Assembly: GCF_019711395.1 (NCBI RefSeq)
Contig: NZ_JAIGNL010000001.1
Coordinates: 310,001-374,000 of the forward strand
Reading direction: 5' to 3'
Source: Qipengyuania xiapuensis
GTDB lineage: Bacteria > Pseudomonadota > Alphaproteobacteria > Sphingomonadales > Sphingomonadaceae
Length of the DNA stretch: 64,000 nt
The notes below the pieces were generated by a model, which saw only the letters and a list, made by a program, of their open reading frames with translations, did no database searches and was not told the origin of the DNA. Made by a program: the position numbers and the translations under genes. Below are positions 15,918 to 24,916 of this stretch, piece by piece; position 1 is the stretch's first letter, and each line of letters begins with the position of its first letter.

Positions 15918-16172
15918 ATGTCGCAGCACACGCCGAACGAACTGACGAAGATCTTTGCGCGCGATCGCGAGGTCGTCACGCGGCTCAAGGCATCCGATGC
16001 GCATTTCGCGCGGCTCGCCGACGAATATCATGAGGTGAACCGCCAGGTGCACCGGATCGAGGCCGAGACCGAAGCGGCGAGCGACGAGCGTTTCGAGACG
16101 CTCAAGAAGGAGCGCCTGAAGCTGCTCGACGAGCTGACCGCCATCGTGAGCCGCGCCCGCACCGCAGCCTGA
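15918..16172 (+). CDS. YdcH/DUF465 family protein
   Basis: This 84-residue all-helical protein has LKASDAHFARLADEYHEVNRQVH, the DUF465 signature of a helical hairpin, then LKKERLKLLDEL. The family is small and widespread, with no firm function. The ATG at 15918 follows AAAGGG; the frame starts 21 codons earlier but without a ribosome site. Confidence 0.85.
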   Translation: MSQHTPNELTKIFARDREVVTRLKASDAHFARLADEYHEVNRQVHRIEAETEAASDERFETLKKERLKLLDELTAIVSRARTAA

Positions 16173-16257
16173 GCGCGCCCCGCTTGCATCGCCTCACTGC
16201 AGGTGCAAACCTGCGCGTCCATCGGCGGGAGTCGCCTGCCTCACAGGAGAAGTGGTC

Positions 16258-16485
16258 ATGACCAAACTCGACACAATCGCCCGTTCCATCCTGCCGCTCG
16301 GTGCGGCACTCGCGCTGGCTGCCTGTGGCGGCGAGGCCGAGGAGCCGACCTATGAAGCCGATGCGGAAGACATGAGCGGCGGCGAGCTGATCGTTACCGA
16401 GGAAGATCCCGATGCGGTGCCGGTCGACACGCCCGACACGCCGATGACCCCGGTGCCGGAAGAAGGTGCCGAAGGCGCCGAATAG
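16258..16485 (+). CDS. Small acidic lipoprotein
   Basis: This is a 75-residue precursor. The lipobox LAAC (Cys at about residue 23) is followed by a short, very acidic mature part rich in Glu, Asp and Pro. No domain is recognised; it is one of several small lipoproteins in this window, all substrates for Lgt if exported. ATG at 16258 follows AGGAG. Confidence 0.7.
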   Translation: MTKLDTIARSILPLGAALALAACGGEAEEPTYEADAEDMSGGELIVTEEDPDAVPVDTPDTPMTPVPEEGAEGAE

Positions 16486-16567
16486 GGGCGCGCTTCCCTC
16501 CCGACCCCTGCCTTGCTAACACTGCGCGTGCAGGGTCGACGGGTCGCGCCACGTCCGGGAGGGACAT

Positions 16568-17485
16568 ATGGTGCTGGGAGTCGGCCGCCGCGCGCGGAAC
16601 CTTGAAGAATTCGGAGCGAACATGGGGGCGCTGGCCGGGCTGACCGAGCCCGCCCCGCGGCATGCGGTCACGCCGCAGGACGGCGATGTCTACATCACCA
16701 GCTGGGCCAAGAGCGGCACCACGATGACGCAGCAGATGTTCCACCAGCTGCGAATGGTCGCCGCCACCGGCAAGACCGACATGGACTTCGACGACATCAG
16801 CCGGATGACGCCGTGGGAGGATACGGCAACGATCCTCGACATGGACATGAACGCGTCCCAGCGGGCCCACCCGCGCGGCTTCAAGAGTCACCGCGAGTAC
16901 GAGCGGCTTCCGGCGGGATCGCGCTATATCGTGACGCTCCGCGACCCGCACGAGACCTTCGTCTCGATGCACCGGTTCTTCGATGGCTGGCACCTCGAAA
17001 GCGGGGCGATCCCGCTCGAAGAATTCATGCCCCTATGGCTCGGCGGAGGGCCGGGCGGATGCGACTATTTCACCCACCTGCTGAGCTGGTACGCGCGCCG
17101 CGACGAGGACGACACGCTGCTCGTCACCTATCGCTGGGCGGCGAAGAACCAGCCCGCGATGATCCGCAGGATGGCCGGTTTCCTGGGGCTGGACCTGAAC
17201 GAGGAGGATGTCGCCGCCGTCGCTGCGAGCACCTCGCGCGAGTTCATGCATGAGTACAAGGACCGGTTCGACGATGCGATGGTCTGCGCCGTGATGGACG
17301 AGAAGCTGGGCATTCCGGCCTCGAGCGATTCCACCAAGGTGCAGGCGGCCGGCAGCGACAAGAAGTCCGTGCCCGAGGCGATTGCCGCAGAGATCGACCG
17401 CATGTGGGCAGAGCGCGTCGAGCCGGTGACCGGCCACGCTGACTACGCTTCGCTGGCAGCGGAAATCGACGCGCGCGCGGGTTAG
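16568..17485 (+). CDS. Cytosolic-type sulfotransferase
   Basis: This 305-residue enzyme has the PAPS 5'-phosphosulfate loop as TSWAKSGTTM near residues 44-53 (usual form YPKSGTTW) and the 3'-phosphate motif VTLRDPHETFVSMHRF near 120-135. The late GxxGxxK-like region is not obvious, and the C-terminus is shorter in conserved content than animal enzymes. It should transfer sulfate from PAPS to a small-molecule acceptor that is not predictable. It lies 3 kb from the sulfatase. ATG start with GGGAGG nearby. Confidence 0.85.
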   Translation: MVLGVGRRARNLEEFGANMGALAGLTEPAPRHAVTPQDGDVYITSWAKSGTTMTQQMFHQLRMVAATGKTDMDFDDISRMTPWEDTATILDMDMNASQRAHPRGFKSHREYERLPAGSRYIVTLRDPHETFVSMHRFFDGWHLESGAIPLEEFMPLWLGGGPGGCDYFTHLLSWYARRDEDDTLLVTYRWAAKNQPAMIRRMAGFLGLDLNEEDVAAVAASTSREFMHEYKDRFDDAMVCAVMDEKLGIPASSDSTKVQAAGSDKKSVPEAIAAEIDRMWAERVEPVTGHADYASLAAEIDARAG

Positions 17486-17508
17486 CCGGGCACGCCTGCC
17501 GGGCTGTC

Positions 17509-17937
17509 CTAAAAGAGCAGGGTCTGGGGGTCGGGCATCGGCTCGCGCCGCTGGGCCTTCATCAGGCTCATCACGCTGCGCACGCCGAACCAGATCGCGA
17601 TGATCGGGAACATCAGCAGCCCGATGAACACGATGCTGAGCAGCGTCGCGACGATGCCTGCGAGGAATGCGTACCAGAATGTCCTGATCAGGTAGCTGTA
17701 GTGCGAGGCCATCCATTCCTCGTCGTTTTCGCCCTGCCATACGTGGGCGAGAACGATGCCGATGAGGCCGGTGATGCCGGTCACGAAGCTGGCGAGATAG
17801 AGGATCGAGACGATGGTCGGCCGGTTGGCATCGAAGCCTTGTGACGGCTGCGGTGGGCGGCGACGTTCCTCGACCGGCGGCGGCTGGGTACCCAGGCGTA
17901 CGCGGTCACCTTCGAGATTGCTTCTGTCGTCGGCCAT
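17509..17937 (-). CDS. DUF4870 family membrane protein
   Basis: This 142-residue protein has a Pro/Arg-rich N-terminal segment, then three hydrophobic helices near residues 42-62, 85-105 and 104-122, with IGLLMFPIIAIWFGVRSV in the last. The ordering and the motif HYSYLIRTFWYAFLAGI match DUF4870 proteins, whose function is unknown. ATG start. Its stop lies 23 bases from the sulfotransferase stop. Confidence 0.78.
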   Translation of the reverse strand: MADDRSNLEGDRVRLGTQPPPVEERRRPPQPSQGFDANRPTIVSILYLASFVTGITGLIGIVLAHVWQGENDEEWMASHYSYLIRTFWYAFLAGIVATLLSIVFIGLLMFPIIAIWFGVRSVMSLMKAQRREPMPDPQTLLF

Positions 17938-18019
17938 GCTGTCCCTCCCGGAAAATGCGGTGACGGCGAGTGTAAGTCATTTGGGAGCAAAGGTAAAACG
18001 CAGGGCTTGACCCGTGCGA

Positions 18020-18047
18020 TTGGTGTATTATTCAGACCATACACCAA
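18020..18047. promoter_or_regulatory. Perfect nine-base inverted repeat (operator-like)
   Basis: TTGGTGTAT at 18020-18028 and ATACACCAA at 18039-18047 are exact reverse complements with a ten-base spacer. The right arm ends 11 bases before the ATG at 18059 and just before its ribosome site. A TTGACC hexamer at 18007-18012 could be a -35, which would put the repeat over the -10 and start of transcription. A dimeric repressor site is the simplest reading; a short mRNA hairpin is the alternative. Confidence 0.6.
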
Positions 18048-18058
18048 GGGAGAGAGTG

Positions 18059-18598
18059 ATGTCCGCCTTAGCCGCAATCCTGCTTGCCCAGGCCGCGCCC
18101 GCAGTGGCCGAAGTGCCTCTACCCATGCCTGTCGGCGAAGAGATGACGGCGCGCATCGAGGCGAACGATGCAAAGCTGTTCTGGGGGTTCTTCGAAGCTT
18201 GCGATCCCGACATGGTCGCGCCGATGCTTCATCCCGACTTTCGCATGATCCACGATCTCGTCGGCTTGCCCGCATCGAGCGCGGAGGAGTTCATCGGGCA
18301 GGCTCGCAAGAATTGCGACAGTCGCAAACCGGGCCAGCCGAACGAGGGGTACAAGAACAGGCGCCTGCTCGTCCCCGGCAGCCGTACGATCGGCAAGCTC
18401 GGCGAATGGGGCGCGCTCGAGGAGGCGTATCACACCTTCCACGAATGGCGCGGCGAAGAGATCGGCTGGGTGCAGACCGGCGGCGCGCGCTACCTGCACA
18501 TCTGGCAATGGATGCCGGGTGAGGGGCGCTTCCGCCTGCTTGAAAGCCTGAGCCTCGATCACGGCCCCGCGCCGCGATATCCACCGGCCACCGAATAG
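18059..18598 (+). CDS. Exported NTF2-like (SnoaL/DUF4440-type) protein
   Basis: This 179-residue protein has a short hydrophobic N-terminus (MSALAAILLAQAAPAVA) that is probably a signal peptide. Then EANDAKLFWGFFEACDPDMVAPMLHPDF, the start of an NTF2-like cone fold, and YLHIWQWMPGEGRFRLLES, the last strands. Such proteins are enzymes or binding proteins of varied role. The ATG at 18059 follows GGGAGAG; an upstream frame start would read through the inverted repeat. The operator-like repeat suggests regulated expression. Confidence 0.72.
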   Translation: MSALAAILLAQAAPAVAEVPLPMPVGEEMTARIEANDAKLFWGFFEACDPDMVAPMLHPDFRMIHDLVGLPASSAEEFIGQARKNCDSRKPGQPNEGYKNRRLLVPGSRTIGKLGEWGALEEAYHTFHEWRGEEIGWVQTGGARYLHIWQWMPGEGRFRLLESLSLDHGPAPRYPPATE

Positions 18599-18676
18599 CG
18601 GCTCGTTCCCCTGTATCAAAAGCTCTGGCGGGCAGGCTTCCGACCCGTTAAGCCATTGGCAACAGGGAGGACTGTC

Positions 18677-19135
18677 ATGAAATTTCACCACGCGCTTGTC
18701 GCGTCGCTTTCGGCCATGGCGCTGGGCGGATGCGTCACCACCGTCGCGCCTCAGACCGATGCCAATACGGACTTCTATCTCGCCCGCATGCTCGCCGGGG
18801 AATCGGCTGTCAGCGGCGGCGAACTCGACAAGGCGCTGGCCGAGGCAGCGCAGCATCCGCTTGGCTCGAAGAAGAACCCCGTGCGCGCTTCGCGTCCGCA
18901 GGGCCAGCGCGCCTATCTCTCGCGCCTGCGCTGCGCCGATCTGTCGCGCCCGGAGTTCACCCGCGCGGGCAATGTCGGCATGGGACCCTTCGGCAACATC
19001 GTCGATGCCTATGTGGTGACCTGCGCCGATAGCGAACCGGCCGAACGCACGATCCACATGGACATGTACCACGCCGGCTACGTCGAGAACGAGGCCGTAG
19101 AAGGTTACGGCATCACCGGCGGGAAGCCCGAGTGA
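18677..19135 (+). CDS. Lipoprotein of unknown function
   Basis: This is a 152-residue precursor with lipobox ALGGC (Cys about residue 19). The mature part has RLRCADLSRPEFTRAGNVG and VVTCADSEP; the two Cys may form a disulfide. No family recognised. The ATG at 18677 follows GGGAGG. Its stop overlaps the start of the next gene, so the pair is probably translated together. Confidence 0.72.
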   Translation: MKFHHALVASLSAMALGGCVTTVAPQTDANTDFYLARMLAGESAVSGGELDKALAEAAQHPLGSKKNPVRASRPQGQRAYLSRLRCADLSRPEFTRAGNVGMGPFGNIVDAYVVTCADSEPAERTIHMDMYHAGYVENEAVEGYGITGGKPE

Positions 19136-19617
19136 TGCGGCCGCGTCTTGCAGCCGCCGCGCTGGCGCTAGCGCTGTCTCCCGTATCGCTTTCGGCGCAG
19201 GAACAGCGGCCCGAGGGCGATCCGGTCATCGCCGTGGAGACCACCGATGCGCGCATGAACGAGGCGACAGCCGAGGCGCGGGCGACCAGTGCAAAGTGGC
19301 TGGCCGTGGTCGAAAATCCGCCCGTCGGCGCAACGAACATCACCTTCAAGTTCCCGCTTGAAGGCTATGAGCACATCTGGGTTCTCGATGTCGCGCGCGA
19401 TGGTGAATACGTGACCGGACGGCTGGCGAACAATCCGCATGCCGAGGGATGGAGCTACGGCGATCCGGTCCGCGTCGCGCTCTCCGATATCAGCGACTGG
19501 GGCTATGTCGATGCAGTCGGCAAGGCGCACGGCTACTACACCGTGCGGGTCATGCTCGATTACATGTCGGATGAGCAGGCCGCCGAAGTGCGCCGGCAAT
19601 ACGGCTTCGACGACTAG
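19135..19617 (+). CDS. Exported DUF2314 domain protein
   Basis: This 160-residue protein has a signal peptide (cleavage near LSAQ at residue 22) and a DUF2314 domain: FPLEGYEHIWVLDV, then GRLANNPHAEGWSYGDPV and ISDWGYVDAVGKAHGYYTVRVML, all characteristic strands and the ISDW motif. The function of DUF2314 is unknown. The ATG shares a base with the stop of the preceding lipoprotein gene, indicating an operon. Confidence 0.82.
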   Translation: MRPRLAAAALALALSPVSLSAQEQRPEGDPVIAVETTDARMNEATAEARATSAKWLAVVENPPVGATNITFKFPLEGYEHIWVLDVARDGEYVTGRLANNPHAEGWSYGDPVRVALSDISDWGYVDAVGKAHGYYTVRVMLDYMSDEQAAEVRRQYGFDD

Positions 19618-19626
19618 GGGCTTCGC

Positions 19627-20256
19627 TCACCACCCCCAGGCAGGCGGCGGCGCAGCGGGCAATGGCCGTGACGCATCGAATTCGACGCGGAACAGCCGCG
19701 TCGGGTCGTTGCGGCGAGTAAGCTGGTAGGCGAATTTTGCGCCGCTTTCCCCGGCCGGGTCGACTTCGACGCGCCAGACGTTGGTCAGCGAGGCATCGAG
19801 CCCTTCACGCTCGAACAGCGCGATCGAGAATGCATCGGCGGGGAAATCCTGAACGCGCGCGGTGCCGGTCGAGAGCGTGTCGCCGCCATATTGCGTGACC
19901 GCGTCTTCTTCGCCGTCCTCGTGGCGGTGATCGTGCTTGAGGCGAAGTCCACCGCCGGTGCGCGAGATGAGCCAGGTACGCGAGCGGTCCCAGCCGCTGC
20001 CGTCTGCTGCCTCGACATGGAAGGCGATTGCCGTGCGCGTATCGCTGCATTCGGCCCAATGCGCGATCATCGCGCGGCCCTGCCAGTCGCTGTCGCGTGC
20101 GTCGCTGCTTGCAAGGCTGCCGCGATAGGCATTGCCGCAATGGCTTTGCAGCGCGTCCCAGAACGCCTCCTGTGAGGCGGGAAGCGCGGGCACTTCGGGC
20201 GTGGTGGAACAGGCTGCCAGTGGCAACGCGGCGAGGATGGCGAGGGCAGATCTCAT
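19627..20256 (-). CDS. Lipoprotein of unknown function
   Basis: This 209-residue precursor has lipobox LAAC (Cys at residue 16). The mature part has FWDALQSHCGNAYRG, MIAHWAEC and LRLKHDHRHEDGEED, then IALFEREGLDAS and ending FRVEFDASRPL. The overall pattern is a beta-rich domain with paired Cys and a His-rich loop (HDHRHED). This type is common in sphingomonads, with no known role. It converges with the DUF2314 gene. Confidence 0.72.
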   Translation of the reverse strand: MRSALAILAALPLAACSTTPEVPALPASQEAFWDALQSHCGNAYRGSLASSDARDSDWQGRAMIAHWAECSDTRTAIAFHVEAADGSGWDRSRTWLISRTGGGLRLKHDHRHEDGEEDAVTQYGGDTLSTGTARVQDFPADAFSIALFEREGLDASLTNVWRVEVDPAGESGAKFAYQLTRRNDPTRLFRVEFDASRPLPAAPPPAWGW

Positions 20257-20373
20257 GCCGGATCCCTAGCGCACCTATGCGGTGGCGAACAGATGTTTGG
20301 CTTTCCCGCAGGGCCACCGCGGGCTAACGCGCAGTTGGACCACCGCAGAGATTGAAAGGCGGATAGCGGGAAG

Positions 20374-21264
20374 ATGGATTTGAGCGACGTCAGCAACAAG
20401 GCGCAGACGCTGATCGAGGCCTTGCCCTATTTCCAGCGATATGCGGGCAAGAGCTTCGTGGTGAAATACGGCGGCAACGCGATGGGCGACGAGGATGCCG
20501 CGCGCGAGTTTGCCGAGGACGTCGTGCTGCTGAAGGCAGTCGGCATCAACCCGGTCGTCGTCCATGGCGGCGGTCCGCAGATCGGGGCCATGCTCGAGAA
20601 ATTGGGTGTCGAAACGAAGTTCATCGACGGCCTGCGCGTGACCGACAAGGCGACGGCAGAGGTCGCCGAGATGGTCCTTTCGGGTGCGATCAACAAGTCG
20701 ATCGTCGGCTCGATCGCGCGCGCCGGCGGCAAGGCAGTCGGCCTTTCGGGCAAGGACGGCGGGCTGGTGACGGCCCGCAAGGTCGAACGCACGACCAAGG
20801 ACCCTGAGAGCAATATCGAGAAGGCGCTCGACCTCGGCTTCGTGGGTGAGCCCAGCGCGGTCGACACGACCATCATCGAGACCGCGACGGCAGCCGGCAT
20901 GATCCCTGTGATCGCGCCGATCGGCAGCGATGCGGAGGGCCATACCTACAACATCAACGCCGACACCATGGCGGGCGCGCTCGCGGCGGCGCTGGGAGCT
21001 GCTCGCCTGTTGCTGCTCACCGACGTCAGCGGCGTCCTCGACAAGCAGGGTAAGCTTCTTACCGACCTCACGCCTGCCGACATCGCCAAGCTGCGCGAAG
21101 ACGGCACGATCAGCGGCGGGATGATCCCCAAGCTCGAGACTTGCGTGAATGCGGTCGAAGCAGGCTGCGAGGCGGCGGTCGTGCTCGACGGGCGCGTGCC
21201 GCATGCGATGCTGCTCGAATTCTTCACCCAGCGCGGCGCCGGTACACTGATAAGCGCGGCTTAG
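20374..21264 (+). CDS. argB: Acetylglutamate kinase
   Basis: This 296-residue enzyme phosphorylates N-acetyl-L-glutamate, the second step of arginine synthesis. [11 protein letters not shown] near residue 28 holds the phosphate-binding Lys, [11 protein letters not shown] near 60 the substrate loop, [10 protein letters not shown] the acetylglutamate contact and [17 protein letters not shown] the nucleotide site. The N-terminal helix ([17 protein letters not shown]) is the arginine-responsive hexamer type. ATG start. yggT and folD follow on the same strand. Confidence 0.95.
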   Translation: MDLSDVSNKAQTLIEALPYFQRYAGKSFVVKYGGNAMGDEDAAREFAEDVVLLKAVGINPVVVHGGGPQIGAMLEKLGVETKFIDGLRVTDKATAEVAEMVLSGAINKSIVGSIARAGGKAVGLSGKDGGLVTARKVERTTKDPESNIEKALDLGFVGEPSAVDTTIIETATAAGMIPVIAPIGSDAEGHTYNINADTMAGALAAALGAARLLLLTDVSGVLDKQGKLLTDLTPADIAKLREDGTISGGMIPKLETCVNAVEAGCEAAVVLDGRVPHAMLLEFFTQRGAGTLISAA

Positions 21265-21335
21265 GGGTGGCGGGAGGCGGCCTGCTCTAGTAGAGCCGCA
21301 CTTCACGGGACTGCCCCCTTAGAGAGACGGGATCA

Positions 21336-21629
21336 ATGCAAGCTCTAGCCACACTTTATGACATCATTTCGATGCTGGGCAGCGTGCTTATCATGCTGGT
21401 TATCATCCAATTTATTATTGGTCTGTTGTTCGCGTTCAACGTGGTCGGTCGCAACGAATTTCTGATGAGCTTCTACGAAGCCATTAACCGATTGCTGGAC
21501 CCGATATTTAAGCCAGTTCGGCGCTTCATGCCAAATACCGGGGCAATCGACTTCTCACCGCTTGTGGTGATAATTCTCATCAACATCATTCTCATTGTTC
21601 TGGATGGCATCATCAAGGGTGTAGCCTGA
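21336..21629 (+). CDS. YggT family membrane protein
   Basis: This 97-residue protein has two transmembrane segments, near residues 10-33 and 72-94, with [16 protein letters not shown] between, the conserved YggT loop. The family has been tied to cell-division or osmotic functions, without a settled role. The gene uses AT-richer codons than its neighbours. It ends two bases before folD, so the two are probably co-transcribed. Confidence 0.88.
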   Translation: MQALATLYDIISMLGSVLIMLVIIQFIIGLLFAFNVVGRNEFLMSFYEAINRLLDPIFKPVRRFMPNTGAIDFSPLVVIILINIILIVLDGIIKGVA

Positions 21630-21631
21630 TC

Positions 21632-22525
21632 ATGACCGCAGAACGGATCGACGGGAAAGCCTTCGCCGCGCTGCTGCGCGAACGCGTCGGTGCGCTCGCT
21701 TCGCAGTTCGAAGGCAAGTCGGGCCGCAAGGCAGGCCTCGCCGTGGTGCTGGTGGGCGAAGATCCTGCAAGCCAGGTCTATGTGCGCAGCAAGCACAAGG
21801 CGACTGTCGCTGCGGGCATGGAAAGCTTCGAACACCGGCTGCCCGCCGACACTTCGGAGGCGGAGCTCCTCGCGCTGGTCGACCAGCTCAACAGGGACGA
21901 TGCGGTCGACGGTATCCTCGTCCAGCTGCCGCTGCCGGACCATCTCGACGAGCAGGCAGTCATCGCCAGCATCAGCCCCGACAAGGATGTCGACGGTTTC
22001 CACGTCACGAATGCTGGCCGCCTCGCCGTGGGCCAGAGCGGCTTCGTGCCCTGCACCCCGCTCGGCTGCATGATGCTGCTGACCGACCGGCTGGGCGATC
22101 TCTCGGGTCTCGAAGCCGTCGTGATCGGCCGTTCGAACATCGTCGGCAAGCCGATGGCGCAGCTGCTGCTCGACGCCAATGCGACTGTCACTATCGCCCA
22201 CAGCCGGACGAAGGACCTGCCCGCTGTGGTCAAGCGCGCCGATATCGTAGTTGCCGCCGTCGGCCGGGCCGAAATGGTCAAGGCCGAGTGGCTCAAGGAC
22301 GGTGCAACGGTCATCGACGTCGGCATCAACCGGCTTCCGCCCGCCGAGGGGGAAGAGAAGGGCCGCCTTGTCGGCGATGTCGACTATTCGGGTGCGCAGG
22401 GCGTGGCCGGAGCGATCACGCCCGTGCCCGGAGGCGTTGGCCCGATGACCATCGCGGTACTGCTCCGCAACACGCTGGTCGCCGCCTATCGCAATGCAGG
22501 CCTCGAGGTGCCTTCGAGCCTGTGA
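21632..22525 (+). CDS. folD: Methylenetetrahydrofolate dehydrogenase / cyclohydrolase
   Basis: This 297-residue bifunctional enzyme interconverts 5,10-methylene- and 10-formyl-tetrahydrofolate. YVRSKHKA near residue 50 has the catalytic Tyr and Lys, VQLPLP the substrate loop, [16 protein letters not shown] the NADP site and [19 protein letters not shown] the late conserved signature. Normal family length. ATG start two bases after yggT. The next gene starts with GTG inside the folD stop. Confidence 0.95.
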   Translation: MTAERIDGKAFAALLRERVGALASQFEGKSGRKAGLAVVLVGEDPASQVYVRSKHKATVAAGMESFEHRLPADTSEAELLALVDQLNRDDAVDGILVQLPLPDHLDEQAVIASISPDKDVDGFHVTNAGRLAVGQSGFVPCTPLGCMMLLTDRLGDLSGLEAVVIGRSNIVGKPMAQLLLDANATVTIAHSRTKDLPAVVKRADIVVAAVGRAEMVKAEWLKDGATVIDVGINRLPPAEGEEKGRLVGDVDYSGAQGVAGAITPVPGGVGPMTIAVLLRNTLVAAYRNAGLEVPSSL

Positions 22526-23214
22526 TCGCTCGCGCGCTCTCGATCGTGGCGGTCGCGGCGCTGCTCGCAGGCTGCGCCGAGCAAAGGTTCTCCCGCGATG
22601 CCTATGCGCGCGCGCTCTATTCCGCACCCGGTGCGGCCCAGCCCAGCCGGATCGTCGCCCGCGAGATCGAGAAGCTGCAGCGCGCCCGCGAGGTCGGCCG
22701 CAGTTCGGCACTTTCCTCATTCGCTTCGAGCGACGCGACACTCCTGCCGGGCGGCGAGCTGGCCGCAAGCTGGACGCCCAAGCTCGTCTGGATGAGCTGC
22801 GACGGGCGTTTCGCGGTCAGCGACGGCCGCTTCGAAACTGCCGATGGCAGGGTGGGTGAGTATGTCACAAGCTGGCGCCGCAATCTCTCGGGCGAATACG
22901 ACTGGCTGCAGACGATGGCCGCGCTCGACGATCCGCAGCCGCCCAAGCGCCCCGAACAGCCGGCACCGCAGCCGGGCGAGATCGTGGTCGACGGCCTCGT
23001 ATCGGCCGATGGCAGGGTGGCCCATTGCAAGACACCTCCCGCCGCGCTCCCGCCTGCTGCCGATGGTATGACGGAAATGCGCTCGCGCGACCGGACGCTC
23101 GCATGGCGCTGGACTGCCGACGGCGCCGGACGCAATTTCGAAGTCATGGCCTGGACCGCAGACGGCTGGGCCAAGGTGATGGACCATAGCTGGCCCGCGC
23201 AGGAGCAAGAATGA
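22522..23214 (+). CDS. Lipoprotein of unknown function
   Basis: This 230-residue precursor starts with GTG, overlapping the folD stop by four bases. Signal with lipobox LLAGC (Cys at 18). The mature part has [21 protein letters not shown], then [18 protein letters not shown] and VAHCKTP, suggesting a disulfide-stabilised beta domain, and ends with WKWT-like text ([27 protein letters not shown]). No named family. It also overlaps marC by four bases, so folD, this gene and marC form a tight operon. Confidence 0.75.
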   Translation: MIARALSIVAVAALLAGCAEQRFSRDAYARALYSAPGAAQPSRIVAREIEKLQRAREVGRSSALSSFASSDATLLPGGELAASWTPKLVWMSCDGRFAVSDGRFETADGRVGEYVTSWRRNLSGEYDWLQTMAALDDPQPPKRPEQPAPQPGEIVVDGLVSADGRVAHCKTPPAALPPAADGMTEMRSRDRTLAWRWTADGAGRNFEVMAWTADGWAKVMDHSWPAQEQE

Positions 23215-23834
23215 CCCAGCTTTTCCTCTCAGCTTTCATTACCCTGTTCGTGGTGATCGACCCGCCGGGGTGCGCGCCGATCTACGCCGGGCTGACCAAG
23301 GGCGCGACCGGGGCGCAGCGGCGGAACATGGCGATCCGCGCATCTTTCATCGCGGGTATCATCCTGCTGATCTTCGCCCTCTTCGGCGAACAGTTGCTCG
23401 GCGCGCTCCATATCGACCTCGACAGCTTCCGCATCGCGGGCGGGCTCATGCTGTTCTGGATCGCCTTCGAGATGGTCTTCGAAAAGCGCACCCAGCGCCG
23501 CGAGGAGCGTGCAGAGAAGGTCGCTGCCACGCCTGAAGTCGAAGACGTCTCGATCTTCCCCATGGCAATCCCGATGCTTGCCGGTCCCGGCGCGATTGCC
23601 GCGATCATGCTGCTGATGAACGAGGCGGACGATCTCACCGAGACCCTGACGGTTCTTGGTGCATTGGGGGCAGTGCTCTTCATCACCATGCTCGCGCTGA
23701 TTGCAGCCGGCCCGCTCTTGCGGCTGCTCGGCGACAAGGTCGAAGCCGCGATCACCCGCGTCCTCGGCGTGCTGCTGGCAGCGCTGGCGGCGCAATATGT
23801 CATCGACGGGCTGCGCGGCTCTTTCGGGATCTAG
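23211..23834 (+). CDS. MarC family membrane protein
   Basis: This 207-residue protein has six predicted transmembrane segments, starting ITLFVVIDPPGCAPIYAGLT with the conserved DPxG, and later PMAIPMLAGPGAIAAIM and AAQYVIDGLRG. MarC was once linked to multiple antibiotic resistance but is not part of that regulon's efflux; its function is unknown. ATG overlapping the previous stop (ATGA). Confidence 0.9.
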   Translation: MTQLFLSAFITLFVVIDPPGCAPIYAGLTKGATGAQRRNMAIRASFIAGIILLIFALFGEQLLGALHIDLDSFRIAGGLMLFWIAFEMVFEKRTQRREERAEKVAATPEVEDVSIFPMAIPMLAGPGAIAAIMLLMNEADDLTETLTVLGALGAVLFITMLALIAAGPLLRLLGDKVEAAITRVLGVLLAALAAQYVIDGLRGSFGI

Positions 23835-23878
23835 CGCCATTCGCGCCCGGTTCACCTCGGGGCGATAGAGTGCCGGCG

Positions 23879-24916
23879 ATGCGATTCCTCCCGGCTCTTG
23901 TCGCGCTCGCCTTTGCCGTGCCTTCGGCCGCCCAGCCGCTGCCGAACTACGACATGGAGGAGCTGCGCGGCGCCATTGCGCAGAAGGACCTCGGCAAGAT
24001 CGCGGTCCTCGCGGCGGAACAGGGCGGGGAACAGATCTTGCTCGAACGGTTCGACGGCAAGGATGCGGGAACGCCGATCGACATAAGATCCGCAGGAAAA
24101 TCGATAACCGCTCTCGCGGTCGGCGCGGCAATTGCCGATGGCGCGCTCGCCGATACGCAAGTGAAGGTCTGGCCCTATCTCGGGCGACCGCGCGGCGAAC
24201 CCTGGGATTCGATAACGGTGGGCGACCTGCTCGGAATGTCCTCGGCGCTCGACTGCAACGACTGGGACCGCAAGTCCCCGGGGCAGGAAGAGCGCATGTA
24301 CCGCACGCGCGTCTGGCGAGACTTCGCCCTCAACTTGCCGGCACGCGAATACGAACGCGACGCGCAGGGTGAAGGCCCGTTCTCCTATTGCACTGCGGGC
24401 GTGTTCGTCTTGGGGCAGGTCGTCGAGAAGGCGACCGGGCAGCGCTTCGACACCTATGTCCAGCAGCGCATCTTCGACCCGCTCGGCATCGAGGGCGTCG
24501 TCTGGCGAACTTCGCGCAGCGGTGAGATCCAGTCGGGCGGCCAGCTGACCATCGGCGCCGAGGCGCTGCTGAAGATCGGCCGTCTCGTGCTCGACAAGGG
24601 TCGCTGGGAAGGCGAACAGCTCGTTCCCGAAAGCTGGATCAGGGAGATGGCCGCGCCGCGCCACCAGCTGGGCCAGCATGTGCATTATGGAAGCCTGTGG
24701 TGGTCGACGCCGCTACGCTCGCCGCGCGGTTACGAAGGCGCGGTGATGATGAAGGGCAATGGCGGGAATATCGTCGCGCTGGTTCCGACCTATGACGCGG
24801 TGCTTGTCGTGCAGGCGGAAAACTACAACCGCGAGGATGCCGAACGGCATGCCTTCACTGCGCTCACAGCCATGCTCGGTGCGCTCGAGGCGCCCGAAGG
24901 GATCACTGCAGAGTAA
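23879..24916 (+). CDS. Serine hydrolase, class C beta-lactamase fold
   Basis: This 345-residue exported protein has a signal peptide (MRFLPALVALAFAVPSAAQ). SAGKSIT near residue 75 is the SxxK nucleophile motif; SYCTAGV near 178 is in the YxN position with Thr instead of Asn; KGNGG near 302 replaces KTG. This pattern fits esterases and peptidases of the family rather than antibiotic-degrading enzymes. ATG at 23879; a GTG at 23870 is also well placed. It overlaps the end of the opposing Lon-N gene by 14 bases. Confidence 0.85.
   Translation: MRFLPALVALAFAVPSAAQPLPNYDMEELRGAIAQKDLGKIAVLAAEQGGEQILLERFDGKDAGTPIDIRSAGKSITALAVGAAIADGALADTQVKVWPYLGRPRGEPWDSITVGDLLGMSSALDCNDWDRKSPGQEERMYRTRVWRDFALNLPAREYERDAQGEGPFSYCTAGVFVLGQVVEKATGQRFDTYVQQRIFDPLGIEGVVWRTSRSGEIQSGGQLTIGAEALLKIGRLVLDKGRWEGEQLVPESWIREMAAPRHQLGQHVHYGSLWWSTPLRSPRGYEGAVMMKGNGGNIVALVPTYDAVLVVQAENYNREDAERHAFTALTAMLGALEAPEGITAE

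Noticed and set aside
23879-24916. Antibiotic-resistance beta-lactamase
   Set aside because: The YxN and KTG motifs are not kept, and no regulator is adjacent.
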